A stretch of 64,000 nt of DNA from Mesorhizobium ciceri biovar biserrulae WSM1271 (GCF_000185905.1 NC_014923.1:4921501-4985500), one strand, 5' to 3'. Counted from the first letter of the stretch, positions 51,114 to 59,694 are shown. Notes: a model not told the origin generated them from the letters alone. Translations and numbers: made by a program.

Positions 51114-52106
51114 CTACAAATCCATTTCCCAGGTCTGGCCGGTCAGATCCTTGCCGAAGCTGCGGTGGTGCTCCTGCGAGACCAGCCTGAAGCCGGCACG
51201 TTCGTAGATCGCGCGCGCCGCAACGAGGATGTCGTTGGTCCACAGAACTAGCTTGGCGTAGCCGCAAGCCCGGGCCTGGTTCACGCATTCCGCCACCAGT
51301 CGTTTGCCGATGCCGAAGCCGCGCGCCGACGCCTCGACATGCAGCATTCTCAGCTTGGCCACCTTATCATCCTGATGAACCAGGAACACCGCGCCGACCG
51401 GCTGACCACCGCGCTCGGCGATCCAGCAGAAATCGCGGCCGGGCACGAAATTGCGAATGAAATCGGCGCCGATCTCGGCGAGCATGGCCTCGAACTCGAT
51501 CGTCCAGCCATATTCCTCGGCATAAAGTTGGGCCTGGCGCTGCACGACCCAGCCGACATCGCCGACGCGGTGCGGCCGCAACGTCACCTCGCCGCTTTCA
51601 CGGGTGGGATCACCCAGCAATTCCCCCGCCTTGCGCAAGGCGCTGCGCAGTTCATGCAACCTGTCGTCGGGTACGCTTTCGATCAGCCGCGCCGTATCCC
51701 GATCGGCCGCCGCCTGCAGCCTGGCAAGCGCTGCCTCGCCCCTTGCGGTCAGCGAGAGGACCCTTCGGCGCCGGTCAGCCGGGTCCGTTCTGGCCTCGGT
51801 CAGCCCCTGGCCCGCGAACTTGCGCAGGATCCGCGTCAGATAGGCGGCATCGACACGCAATTGTCTCGATATTTCGGAGGCCGCCGGGCCATTCTCGAGC
51901 CGAAAAGCCCCAACCAGGAAACCTCGCTCGCCGGCGATTTCGGCGGAAGCCGGGTTGCTGCGGTGACCCAGTTCGAACAGCACGCGCGCCTCGGTCAAAG
52001 TGAATGCACTTTGTGTCAGCGTCTCGTCGAGAAGGCCGACAGTGCGCGTGTAGAAGCGATTGAAGCGCCGGACATCGGCCACCAATGCGTTGCGTTCGTC
52101 CAACAT
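51114..52106 (-). CDS. MarR-type regulator fused to GNAT acetyltransferase
   Basis: 330 residues. The N-terminal MarR-like winged helix (LTEARVLFELGHRSNPAS and AAYLTRILRKFAGQGL) contains a region where the reading resembles a partial duplication: NPASAEIA and later GPAASEIS, separated by about 14 residues. The GNAT domain from about 170 has RMLHVEASARGFGIGKRL. ATG at 52106 is chosen because it is the usual start before LVADVRRFNRFYTR; a TTG at 52163 is also open. It is a family of bifunctional regulator-acetyltransferases whose substrate is unknown. Confidence 0.85.
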   Translation of the reverse strand: MLDERNALVADVRRFNRFYTRTVGLLDETLTQSAFTLTEARVLFELGHRSNPASAEIAGERGFLVGAFRLENGPAASEISRQLRVDAAYLTRILRKFAGQGLTEARTDPADRRRRVLSLTARGEAALARLQAAADRDTARLIESVPDDRLHELRSALRKAGELLGDPTRESGEVTLRPHRVGDVGWVVQRQAQLYAEEYGWTIEFEAMLAEIGADFIRNFVPGRDFCWIAERGGQPVGAVFLVHQDDKVAKLRMLHVEASARGFGIGKRLVAECVNQARACGYAKLVLWTNDILVAARAIYERAGFRLVSQEHHRSFGKDLTGQTWEMDL

Positions 52107-52281
52107 TTGCGGCCAGCTCCTAATAAAGCAGTTCCATTTTCCTAAATTAGTGGACTGAGTCAATTAAATTCAAGGCCAGAAGGCCAGCTAAAGCCGGAAG
52201 GCCCAGCTATTGCGTCCGCGCGCAGGTTGCATTCCTCAGGCCGTGCGCCAGATTCAAAACGAGACAGGCTTGGAGAGATTC

Positions 52282-52566
52282 ATGGCTGGTCATCGCAGGA
52301 AAGTGCACGCACGCGTCTACGGTAACGTGCAAGGCGTCGGCTTCAGAGCCTGGGCCCGGGATGAGGCCACGGGCCTTGGTCTTGCGGGCTGGGTTTGCAA
52401 TGAAGCGGACGGGTCCGTAACGGCCGAGATCGCAGGCCTCGATGAGGAGGTCTCGACAATGATCGAGCGCCTCTGGAAAGGGCCGGCCGGGGCTTTGGTT
52501 TCCAAGGTCGACGTCGAGGAGTTGGAGGCAGACAACGCCTCTGTTGGGTTCAGAATCGTGGCATGA
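52282..52566 (+). CDS. acyP: acylphosphatase
   Basis: 94 residues. ARVYGNVQGVGFRAWARDEA with catalytic R22, and GLAGWVCNEADGSV with N40, are the full acylphosphatase signature. It hydrolyses carboxyl-phosphate bonds. The ribosome-binding site TTGGAGAG stands before ATG at 52282. The next gene is a TetR regulator at 72 bases. Confidence 0.95.
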   Translation: MAGHRRKVHARVYGNVQGVGFRAWARDEATGLGLAGWVCNEADGSVTAEIAGLDEEVSTMIERLWKGPAGALVSKVDVEELEADNASVGFRIVA

Positions 52567-52599
52567 AGGCGGATTTGGATTGAGCGCCTTGAATTAATT

Positions 52600-52611
52600 A
52601 AACGTTCGTTT
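52600..52611. promoter_or_regulatory. candidate TetR operator
   Basis: AAACG-TT-CGTTT at 52600-52611 with extended imperfect symmetry (TTAAACG versus CGTTTTA). It lies 27 bases before the TetR ATG in an AT-rich spot, fitting an autoregulatory operator of the leucine catabolic cluster. Confidence 0.55.
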
Positions 52612-52637
52612 TATTATTGCTCCGCAGAGGAGCTGAC

Positions 52638-53288
52638 ATGGCACGCACCGCCGGGTCTGATGGCGAAAAGACCGAAGCGACCATTCGTGAGGCGGCGGTC
52701 AATCTGATCGCGCGTTTTGGCTACGAGGCGATGTCGATGCGACAGCTCGCCGCCGAGGTCGGCGTACAGGCGGCCGCACTCTACCGCTACTTTCCGACCA
52801 AGGAAGAGCTTCTGTTCACGCTGATGCGCGAGCACATGGAAGGTTTGACCGAAGCGTGGGAAACAGCTCGCCCGGTTAATGCGGATCCCGTGCAGCGGCT
52901 TTCGGCCTATGTCGAAAACCACATCACTTTCCACATCGAGCGACGGCACGCCACGCATGTGTCGAACATGGAATTGCGCAGCCTGTCGCCGGAAAGGCTG
53001 ACGCAGATCCTGCGCATGCGCACTGCCTACGAGAAGGAGCTGCGCACCATCCTGCGCGACGGCGCCGAGACGGGCACCTTCAGCATCGACGACACCGGGC
53101 TGACCGCCATGGCGCTGATCCAGATGATGACCGGCGTCATCGTCTGGTTTCGGCCGGGCGAACGGCTGTCGATCGCTGAAGTGACCACAACATATCTTTC
53201 AATGACAATGCGGCTCGTCGGCGCGAAGATCGACGCCTACGGCGCCGCGCGTCCCTTCGGACGCGCAAAGGACGCTGCAGCATTTTGA
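52638..53288 (+). CDS. TetR-family regulator of the leucine catabolic cluster
   Basis: 216 residues. The helix-turn-helix lies at about 20-62 (REAAVNLIARFGYEAMSMRQ, QAAALYRYFPTKEEL). The C-terminal domain (EHMEGLTEAWETARPV, ALIQMMTGVIVWFRPG) is typical of acyl-CoA-type regulators. ATG at 52638 has AGGAGCTGAC before it. By position it should repress ivd-mccB and perhaps mccA until a catabolic intermediate accumulates; this is inference. Confidence 0.9.
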   Translation: MARTAGSDGEKTEATIREAAVNLIARFGYEAMSMRQLAAEVGVQAAALYRYFPTKEELLFTLMREHMEGLTEAWETARPVNADPVQRLSAYVENHITFHIERRHATHVSNMELRSLSPERLTQILRMRTAYEKELRTILRDGAETGTFSIDDTGLTAMALIQMMTGVIVWFRPGERLSIAEVTTTYLSMTMRLVGAKIDAYGAARPFGRAKDAAAF

Positions 53289-53291
53289 TTC

Positions 53292-53339
53292 GCGCATGAT
53301 CCCTTTCCGAAATCAAAGTCGATTTTCGAGGTCATGCGC
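53292..53339. repeat. palindromic intergenic element between tetR and ivd
   Basis: GCGCATGA (53292-53299) and TCATGCGC (53332-53339) are perfect terminal arms, with internal TTCCGAAATCAAAG and CGATTTTCGAGG partly complementary. It is a second type of repeat common in Mesorhizobium-like genomes. Confidence 0.6.
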
Positions 53340-53352
53340 AGGGAGGAGAAAA

Positions 53353-54516
53353 ATGTACACCAACACGCTCAGCTTCGGGCATGACGAAGAGATCGAGGCG
53401 CTGCGCGACATGGTGCGGCGCTTTGCCCAGGACCGGATCGCGCCGATCGCCGCCGACATCGATCGCTCGAACGAATTCCCGGCGCATCTGTGGGGCGAAT
53501 TCGGTGCGCTCGGCCTGCTCGGCATCACCGCCGACCCCGATTTCGGCGGCAGCGGCATGGGCTATCTCGCCCATGTGATCGCCGTCGAGGAGATTTCGCG
53601 CGCTTCGGCCTCGGTCGGCCTCTCCTACGGTGCCCATTCCAACCTCTGCGTCAACCAGATCAACCGCTGGGCGACGCAGGCGCAGAAGGAAAAATACCTG
53701 CCGCCGCTGTGCTCGGGCGAGCGAGTCGGCGCGCTGGCGATGTCGGAATCCGGCGCCGGCTCGGACGTCGTCTCGCTGAAGCTGCGCGCCGAAAAGCGCA
53801 ATGACCGCTACGTGCTCAACGGCACCAAGATGTGGATCACCAACGGGCCGGACGCCGAGACGCTGGTGGTCTATGCCAAGACGGATCCGGACCAGAAATC
53901 GCGCGGCATCACCGCCTTCATCGTCGAGAAGGCTTTTGCCGGATTTTCCGTGGCGCAAAAGCTCGACAAGCTCGGCATGCGCGGCTCCAACACCGGCGAG
54001 CTGGTGTTTAGGGATGTCGAGGTGCCCTTCGACAACGTGCTGCATGAGGAAGGGCGCGGCGTCGAAGTGCTGATGTCTGGCCTAGACTATGAGCGCACGG
54101 TGCTTGCCGGCGGCCCGATCGGCCTGATGGCGGCGTGCCTCGACGTGGCAATCCCCTATGTGCATGAGCGCAAGCAGTTCGGACAGGCGATCGGCGAGTT
54201 CCAACTGGTGCAGGGCAAGCTGGCCGACATGTACACGACGCTGAATGCCGCGCGCGCCTATGTCTATGCCGTCGCCGCCGCCTGCGATCGTGGCCAGACG
54301 ACGCGCAAGGATGCCGCCGGCTGCGTGCTGTTTGCCGCCGAGAAGGCGACGCTGATGGCGCTCGACGCCATCCAGCTGCTTGGCGGCAACGGCTACATCA
54401 ACGACTATCCAACCGGCCGCCTGTTGCGCGATGCCAAGCTCTACGAGATCGGCGCCGGCACCAGCGAAATCCGCCGCTGGCTGATCGGCCGCGAGATCAT
54501 GGCGGAGGGGGTGTAG
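53353..54516 (+). CDS. ivd: isovaleryl-CoA dehydrogenase
   Basis: 387 residues of the acyl-CoA dehydrogenase family. SEVGLSYGAHSNLCVNQINR-like VGLSYGAHSNLCVNQI, AMSESGAGSDV, KMWITNGPDA, and the catalytic base E247 in GLDYERTVLAGGP are all as in IVD. The C-terminal QLLGGNGYINDYPTGRLLRD is the flavin signature. It removes hydrogens from isovaleryl-CoA in leucine breakdown. ATG at 53353 follows GGGAGGAGAAAA. Three bases separate it from mccB. Confidence 0.93.
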   Translation: MYTNTLSFGHDEEIEALRDMVRRFAQDRIAPIAADIDRSNEFPAHLWGEFGALGLLGITADPDFGGSGMGYLAHVIAVEEISRASASVGLSYGAHSNLCVNQINRWATQAQKEKYLPPLCSGERVGALAMSESGAGSDVVSLKLRAEKRNDRYVLNGTKMWITNGPDAETLVVYAKTDPDQKSRGITAFIVEKAFAGFSVAQKLDKLGMRGSNTGELVFRDVEVPFDNVLHEEGRGVEVLMSGLDYERTVLAGGPIGLMAACLDVAIPYVHERKQFGQAIGEFQLVQGKLADMYTTLNAARAYVYAVAAACDRGQTTRKDAAGCVLFAAEKATLMALDAIQLLGGNGYINDYPTGRLLRDAKLYEIGAGTSEIRRWLIGREIMAEGV

Positions 54517-54518
54517 GT

Positions 54519-56126
54519 ATGGCCACGTTGCAAACCCAGATCTCCCCCTCCTCCGAAACCTTCCGTGCCAACGCCGAGCGCATGCGGGCGCTGGTCGCCG
54601 ACATTGCGGAAAAGGCCGCCACCGTCGAGCTCGGCGGTTCGGAGGAAGCGCGTGAGCGCCATGTCTCGCGCGGCAAGCTTCTGCCGCGCGAGCGCCTTGC
54701 GCAATTGCTGGATGTCGGCTCACCCTTCCTCGAGATCGGCCAGTTCGCGGCATGGTCGATGTATGGCGAGGAGATCTCTTCGGCCGGCATGATCGCCGGC
54801 ATCGGCCGCGTCGAAGGCACCGAGGTGATGGTCGTCGTCAACGACGCCACCGTGAAGGGCGGCACCTATTATCCGCTGACCGTGAAGAAGCATTTGCGGG
54901 CGCAGGAGATCGCACTGCAGAACAATCTTCCCTGCATCTACCTCGTCGACAGCGGCGGCGCCAATCTGCCCAACCAGGAGGAGGTGTTTCCCGACCGCGA
55001 GCATTTCGGCCGCATCTTCTACAACCAGGCCAACATGTCGGCATCAGGCATTCCGCAGATCGCCTGCGTCATGGGTTCGTGCACGGCGGGCGGCGCCTAT
55101 GTGCCGGCAATGTCCGACGAGACGATCATGGTGCGCAATCAGGCAACCATCTTCCTCGGCGGCCCGCCGCTGGTGAAGGCGGCGACGGGCGAGGATGTCA
55201 GTGCCGAGGATCTCGGCGGTGCGGATGTGCACACCAGGCTTTCCGGTGTTGCCGACCACTATGCGCTGGACGACGACCATGCCCTCGCCATCTGCCGGCG
55301 CATCGTCAAGAACCTGAATCGGAACAAGACTGTAAGCCTGAACTCTAGGAGAGCGATTCCGCCGCTTCATCCGGCGGATGAACTTTATGGCATCGTGCCG
55401 ACCGACCTGCGCCAGCCCTATGACGCGCGCGAGGTCATCGCGCGCGTCGTCGACGGTTCCGAATTCGACGAGTTCAAGCAGAATTACGGCACCACGCTGA
55501 TCACCGGCTTTGCCCATCTCCATGGCGTGCCGGTCGGCATCATCGCCAACAACGGCGTGCTGTTTTCCGAAAGCGCGCTGAAGGGCGCGCACTTCATCGA
55601 ACTGTGCTGCCAGCGCAAAATTCCATTGGTCTTCCTGCAGAACATCACCGGCTTCATGGTCGGTCGAAAATATGAAGCAGGCGGCATCGCCAAGGATGGC
55701 GCCAAGCTGGTGATGGCGGTTGCCACCGCCAGGGTGCCGAAGGTGACTGTCATCATCGGCGGTTCGTTCGGCGCCGGCAATTACGGCATGTGCGGCCGCG
55801 CCTATTCACCGCGCTTCCTGTGGATGTGGCCGAACGCCCGCATCTCGGTGATGGGCGGCGAACAGGCGGCAACGGTGCTTGCCATGGTCAAACGCGAAGG
55901 CATCGAGCGCAAGGGCGGAGAATGGAGCGCCGAGGAAGAGGCGAAATTCAAGAAGCCTATCCTGATGAAATACGAGCATGAGGGCCATCCGCTCTATTCG
56001 TCCGCACGCCTCTGGGACGACGGTATCATCGATCCTGCAAAGACGCGAGACGTGCTGGCGCTCAGCCTGTCGGCCGCGCTCAACGCCGAAATCGAGGACA
56101 CGCGCTTTGGCGTGTTTCGGATGTGA
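54519..56126 (+). CDS. mccB: methylcrotonyl-CoA carboxylase, beta (carboxyltransferase) subunit
   Basis: 535 residues. DSGGANLPNQEEVFPD, GSCTAGGAYVPAMSDE, ATGEDVSAEDLGGADVH and IIGGSFGAGNYGMCGRAYSP are all characteristic of MCC beta. It transfers the carboxyl group from biotin to 3-methylcrotonyl-CoA. It is separated from its biotin-bearing partner by 1.55 kb of other genes. ATG at 54519. Confidence 0.95.
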   Translation: MATLQTQISPSSETFRANAERMRALVADIAEKAATVELGGSEEARERHVSRGKLLPRERLAQLLDVGSPFLEIGQFAAWSMYGEEISSAGMIAGIGRVEGTEVMVVVNDATVKGGTYYPLTVKKHLRAQEIALQNNLPCIYLVDSGGANLPNQEEVFPDREHFGRIFYNQANMSASGIPQIACVMGSCTAGGAYVPAMSDETIMVRNQATIFLGGPPLVKAATGEDVSAEDLGGADVHTRLSGVADHYALDDDHALAICRRIVKNLNRNKTVSLNSRRAIPPLHPADELYGIVPTDLRQPYDAREVIARVVDGSEFDEFKQNYGTTLITGFAHLHGVPVGIIANNGVLFSESALKGAHFIELCCQRKIPLVFLQNITGFMVGRKYEAGGIAKDGAKLVMAVATARVPKVTVIIGGSFGAGNYGMCGRAYSPRFLWMWPNARISVMGGEQAATVLAMVKREGIERKGGEWSAEEEAKFKKPILMKYEHEGHPLYSSARLWDDGIIDPAKTRDVLALSLSAALNAEIEDTRFGVFRM

Positions 56127-56321
56127 GAATGGACGGTCAACTTCGACAGCCAAACGGCGGAACTATACCGGCAGGCCGTTGCTGCCGTGTGAAAAGGCTG
56201 AACTGTATGGACCAAGCGATTGGTCAGTATAGGCGGCTTCGAATCTCAAACAGTGAACTGGCGGGGGGACAAAATATTCGCTACTGTTTATCCAGCATGG
56301 GGCAATGGGGACGGGCTGGAA
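56127..56321. other. junction between mccB and the secreted-protein triplet
   Basis: 195 bases. A hairpin is formed by GACCAA (56210-56215), loop GCGA, TTGGTC (56220-56225). No T-run follows. No gene is evident. Confidence 0.4.
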
Positions 56322-56690
56322 ATGAAACTGAAATATTGCCAGGGAACGGCTGCTTCGATACTTTCCGCATTTCTAATATTAACGGCGACCGGCATCAGCT
56401 CGGCGGAATCGCTCGCAGGACGCAAGGGAGACGTGCGTTTTCCGCCGACCTTGGGTTCGGGCGAATGCAACGTTGCCTACAAGGGTTACGTCGCGGCGAG
56501 CGGCCATTCGGCCTACGCCACAACCTTTTATTCGCGCGTTGTCGACCTCTACATCATCTGCGGGACGAAGCTCAACGCGCCGTCCCAGAAGGCGGCGGAA
56601 GAGACGGCGCTGCGCAATTGCCAGGCCGGGTTGACACGGTGGAAGCTCAAGACCGCGAGTGGCGGCTGCGCAATCTCGTCATCGAAATAA
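56322..56690 (+). CDS. secreted four-cysteine protein, first of a tandem triplet
   Basis: 122 residues. A signal peptide (TAASILSAFLILTATGISSA) is followed by SLAGRKGDVRFPPTLGSGEC, then NVAYKGYVAASGHSAYATTF, an ICGTKLNAPSQKAAEETAL segment and a closing GGCAISSSK. Four cysteines recur at fixed places in all three copies and can form two disulfides in the periplasm or outside. I do not recognise the family; the last third slightly resembles DUF4189-type small exported proteins. The start is ATG at 56322, where the signal peptide begins. Confidence 0.75.
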   Translation: MKLKYCQGTAASILSAFLILTATGISSAESLAGRKGDVRFPPTLGSGECNVAYKGYVAASGHSAYATTFYSRVVDLYIICGTKLNAPSQKAAEETALRNCQAGLTRWKLKTASGGCAISSSK

Positions 56691-56729
56691 GCAACCGGCC
56701 GAGACTTTTTTGCGAATGGGGGAAGCAGA

Positions 56730-57101
56730 ATGAAATCCGGGACCTGCAAACGAGCAGCCACCCCCATAGTGGCAGGCTTGCTGATGGTGGCGGCCTCCAC
56801 CGCTGCCATGGCCGGATCGCTGGCAGGCAGCAAGGGCGACGTGCGCTACCCGGTGACCATTCCTATAGGAACCACCGGGGGCTGCGGGAAGGCCTATGCA
56901 GCGTATCTCGCAGCCGCAGGCCATTCGGCTTTCGCGGCGACGCCAATCGTTCCGGCGACCGAGTACTTCGTTTGCGGCGTGAAGCTGAATGCATCGTCAC
57001 AAAAGGCGGCGGCGGAACTGGCACTGAAATCCTGTCAGGCCAGCAAAAGCAAATACAAGGTTACCGTCGCCGGCGCCTGCAGCATCGCCGCGTCCAAATA
57101 G
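56730..57101 (+). CDS. secreted four-cysteine protein, second of a tandem triplet
   Basis: 123 residues. It starts MKSGTCKRAATPIVAGLLMV and has a signal peptide ending about AMAG. The mature part SLAGSKGDVRYPVTIPIG, GGCGKAYAAYLAAAGHSAFA, FVCGVKLNASSQKAAAELAL and GACSIAASK mirrors its neighbours. The cysteine spacing is the same as copy 1. A GGGGGAAGCAG ribosome-binding site lies just before the ATG. Confidence 0.78.
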   Translation: MKSGTCKRAATPIVAGLLMVAASTAAMAGSLAGSKGDVRYPVTIPIGTTGGCGKAYAAYLAAAGHSAFAATPIVPATEYFVCGVKLNASSQKAAAELALKSCQASKSKYKVTVAGACSIAASK

Positions 57102-57140
57102 ACCGGAAAGCGCCCGGTTTTTCTCCTTGGGGAAGACAAA

Positions 57141-57515
57141 ATGAAATCCACGAATTCCAAGCGAACAGCCATGGCGATATTGGCTGTATTGCTGGTGTTC
57201 GCAGCATCCGGAGCGGGCATGGCCGGCTCACTGGCGGGAAGCGAGGGAGACAAGCGTTTCCCGCCGTACCTGCCGCGAAATCCCAAGGATCCCTGCACCA
57301 AGGCCTACAAGGCCTATGTCGCGGCCGGTGGCCATTCAGCGTACGCAACCACTCCCTACGCACGGATAATGTCGTCGTACATAGTTTGCGGCGGCCACCT
57401 CAACGCACCATCTCAAAAGACGGCCGAAGAGTTGGCGATGAAATCCTGTCAGTCCACCCGCGGCCACTACAAAGTCACGACCGGCGGCAGTTGCGAGATC
57501 GCGGCCTCGAAGTAG
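57141..57515 (+). CDS. secreted four-cysteine protein, third of a tandem triplet
   Basis: 124 residues. It starts MKSTNSKRTAMAILAVLLVF with a signal peptide ending about GMAG. SLAGSEGDKRFPPYLPRN, DPCTKAYKAYVAAGGHSAYA, IVCGGHLNAPSQKTAEELAM and GSCEIAASK match copies 1 and 2. The 5' end is nearly the same as in copy 2 at DNA level (ATGAAATCC ... GAACAGCCA or GAGCAGCCA), so the amplification is tandem. A TTGGGGAAGACAAA site precedes the ATG. Confidence 0.78.
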   Translation: MKSTNSKRTAMAILAVLLVFAASGAGMAGSLAGSEGDKRFPPYLPRNPKDPCTKAYKAYVAAGGHSAYATTPYARIMSSYIVCGGHLNAPSQKTAEELAMKSCQSTRGHYKVTTGGSCEIAASK

Positions 57516-57531
57516 GTACAGCCGACCGCAA

Positions 57532-57560
57532 GGTAGAGCACTTCCCTGGTAAGGGAGAGG
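57532..57560 (+). pseudogene. tRNA-Thr(GGT)-like fragment
   Basis: 29 bases: the D-loop end GGTAGAGCA, then an anticodon stem CTTCC (57541-57545), loop CTGGTAA with anticodon GGT and T before it, and GGGAG (57553-57557), then AGG. The upstream half of the D-arm, the acceptor stem and the T-arm are missing. It stands between the secreted-protein triplet and mccA. Confidence 0.6.
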
Positions 57561-57594
57561 TTTACTCCGAGGGCTTAAAAGGCTCGCGAGACAG

Positions 57595-57628
57595 CACCCC
57601 CCTCTGTCCTGCCGGTCAGAGGGGGGTG
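57595..57628. terminator. 12-bp perfect hairpin before mccA, no T-run
   Basis: CACCCCCCTCTG (57595-57606), a 10-base loop TCCTGCCGGT and CAGAGGGGGGTG (57617-57628), followed only by TT. Strong but not a classical terminator. It lies 50 bases before the mccA ATG and could be an attenuator or an mRNA processing/stability structure. Confidence 0.5.
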
Positions 57629-57678
57629 TTCAAGCGCCATGCTTCCCATGGACTTCGAACCTTACATGCGGAGGCTCC

Positions 57679-59661
57679 ATGTTCGCCAAGATCCTGATCG
57701 CCAACCGCGGCGAGATCGCTTGCCGTGTCATCCGTACGGCTCGGAAGCTGGGCGTGCGTACCGTCGCCATCTATTCGGATGCCGACGCAAAATCCCTGCA
57801 TGTCGAGATGGCCGACGAGGCGGTGCATATCGGCGCCTCGCCCGTCGGCGAAAGCTATCTGCGCGGCGACAAGATCATCGCGGCGGCCCTGGCAACGGGT
57901 GCGCAAGCCATTCATCCCGGCTACGGCTTCCTGTCGGAAAATCCCGATTTCGTCGACCAGGTGACAGCGGCGGGGCTTATTTTCATCGGCCCATCCGCGG
58001 CCTCTATCCGTGCCATGGGGCTGAAGGACGCCGCCAAGCGGCTGATGGAAAAGGCCGGCGTGCCGGTCGTGCCGGGCTATCATGGCGAGGCGCAGGAGAT
58101 CGTGCTGCTTGCCTCCAAGGCGCGCGAGATCGGCTATCCAGTGCTGATCAAGGCGCGCGCCGGCGGCGGCGGCAAGGGCATGCGCCGGGTCGAGCATCCC
58201 GATGAGTTTTCCGAGGCGTTGTCCAGCGCACGGCGCGAGGCGAAAGCCGCGTTCGGCGACGACCGTGTGCTGGTCGAAAAATATGTCGACAAGCCGCGCC
58301 ATGTCGAAGTGCAGGTCTTCGGCGACAATTTGGGCAATGTCGTGCATCTCTACGAGCGCGATTGCTCGGCGCAGCGCCGCCACCAGAAGGTGATCGAGGA
58401 ATCGCCGGCGCCCGGCATGACGCCCGCTTTGCGCAAGGCGATGACGGAGGCGGCAGTGAAGGCCGCCAAGGCGATCAATTATTCAGGCGCCGGCACCATC
58501 GAGTTCATCGTCGATGCCTCGCAGGGCCTGAAGGCCGACCGCTTCTGGTTCATGGAGATGAACACCCGTCTGCAGGTCGAGCACCCGGTCACCGAAATGG
58601 TCACCGGCACCGACCTGGTCGAGTGGCAGTTGCGGGTCGCGTCAGGCGAAAAGCTGCCCAAGACGCAAAGCGAGATCGCGCTCGTCGGCCATGCCTTCGA
58701 GGCGCGCATCTATGCCGAGGACGCGGCAAAAGGGTTCCTGCCGGCGACCGGTACGCTGCATCATCTGAAATTTCCGGATGCGGCCCCGCAAGGCGCCACG
58801 ATTCGCATCGAGACTGGCGTGCGAGCGGGTGACGCCATCTCGCCCTATTACGACCCGATGATTGCCAAGCTGGTCGTCCACGCAACGGACAGGCAGGCGG
58901 CTCTGGAGGCGCTTGGCGCGGCGCTATCCCGGACCGAGATCGCCGGCTCGACCGTCAACACCGCCTTTCTTGCCGCTCTCGCCGCCGATCCGGATTTCGC
59001 CGCAGGCGATGTTGACACCAGCCTGATCGCCAGGCACCAGACGGCGCTGACCGAGGTCGCGCCGCCGACCGGCGAAACCATCGCTGCCGCGGCCGTTGCG
59101 GCCTCCGGCGCCGGAGCATCGCCGTCACCCAACGATCCGTGGTCGTCGCTTGCCGGTTATGCGCATTTCCACAGCGTGGCGCGACGCACACGTTTGAAGT
59201 TTGGCGAAGACGAAATCGTGGCGAAAGTTTCGGTGCGGCATGACGGGCGGTTCCAGGTGACGCTGGACAAGCCCTATGACGACACCAATTCGCATGATTT
59301 TCGCTCAACACCACGCCTCGCCCGCTGGCCAGGCCACATCACCCTGTTCGAAGGCGCCGTCGGCTACACCTTTACGGTGCCGGACCCGCTCGCACGAGCC
59401 GACGAGGCAGCGGCGGGTTCAGGCAGCCTGCGCGCGCCGATGCCGGGACTGGTCAAGCTGGTGCGCGTGGGAAAGGGCGATGCCGTGATCAAGGGTCAAC
59501 CGCTGCTGATCCTGGAGGCGATGAAGATGGAACACACCATCGCCGCGCCGCATGACGGCGTGATCGCCGAGATCGCCACCGAGGGCGTGCAGGTGACCGA
59601 CGGGACGGTGCTGGTACGGTTCGTCGAGGAACAAGCCGCTTCGGCCGCTGTAGCCAGCTGA
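57679..59661 (+). CDS. mccA: methylcrotonyl-CoA carboxylase, alpha (biotin) subunit
   Basis: 660 residues. The biotin carboxylase domain has KARAGGGGKGMRRV (ATP-grasp glycine loop) and MNTRLQVEHPVTEM. The C-terminal biotinyl domain has LILEAMKMEHTI with biotinylated K616. An Ala/Pro linker of about 80 residues lies between. Paired with mccB, it carboxylates 3-methylcrotonyl-CoA in leucine breakdown. It starts 50 bases after a strong hairpin. Confidence 0.95.
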   Translation: MFAKILIANRGEIACRVIRTARKLGVRTVAIYSDADAKSLHVEMADEAVHIGASPVGESYLRGDKIIAAALATGAQAIHPGYGFLSENPDFVDQVTAAGLIFIGPSAASIRAMGLKDAAKRLMEKAGVPVVPGYHGEAQEIVLLASKAREIGYPVLIKARAGGGGKGMRRVEHPDEFSEALSSARREAKAAFGDDRVLVEKYVDKPRHVEVQVFGDNLGNVVHLYERDCSAQRRHQKVIEESPAPGMTPALRKAMTEAAVKAAKAINYSGAGTIEFIVDASQGLKADRFWFMEMNTRLQVEHPVTEMVTGTDLVEWQLRVASGEKLPKTQSEIALVGHAFEARIYAEDAAKGFLPATGTLHHLKFPDAAPQGATIRIETGVRAGDAISPYYDPMIAKLVVHATDRQAALEALGAALSRTEIAGSTVNTAFLAALAADPDFAAGDVDTSLIARHQTALTEVAPPTGETIAAAAVAASGAGASPSPNDPWSSLAGYAHFHSVARRTRLKFGEDEIVAKVSVRHDGRFQVTLDKPYDDTNSHDFRSTPRLARWPGHITLFEGAVGYTFTVPDPLARADEAAAGSGSLRAPMPGLVKLVRVGKGDAVIKGQPLLILEAMKMEHTIAAPHDGVIAEIATEGVQVTDGTVLVRFVEEQAASAAVAS

Positions 59662-59694
59662 CGGTTCGAAAGGCAGACTACAGGGCAAACAAGA

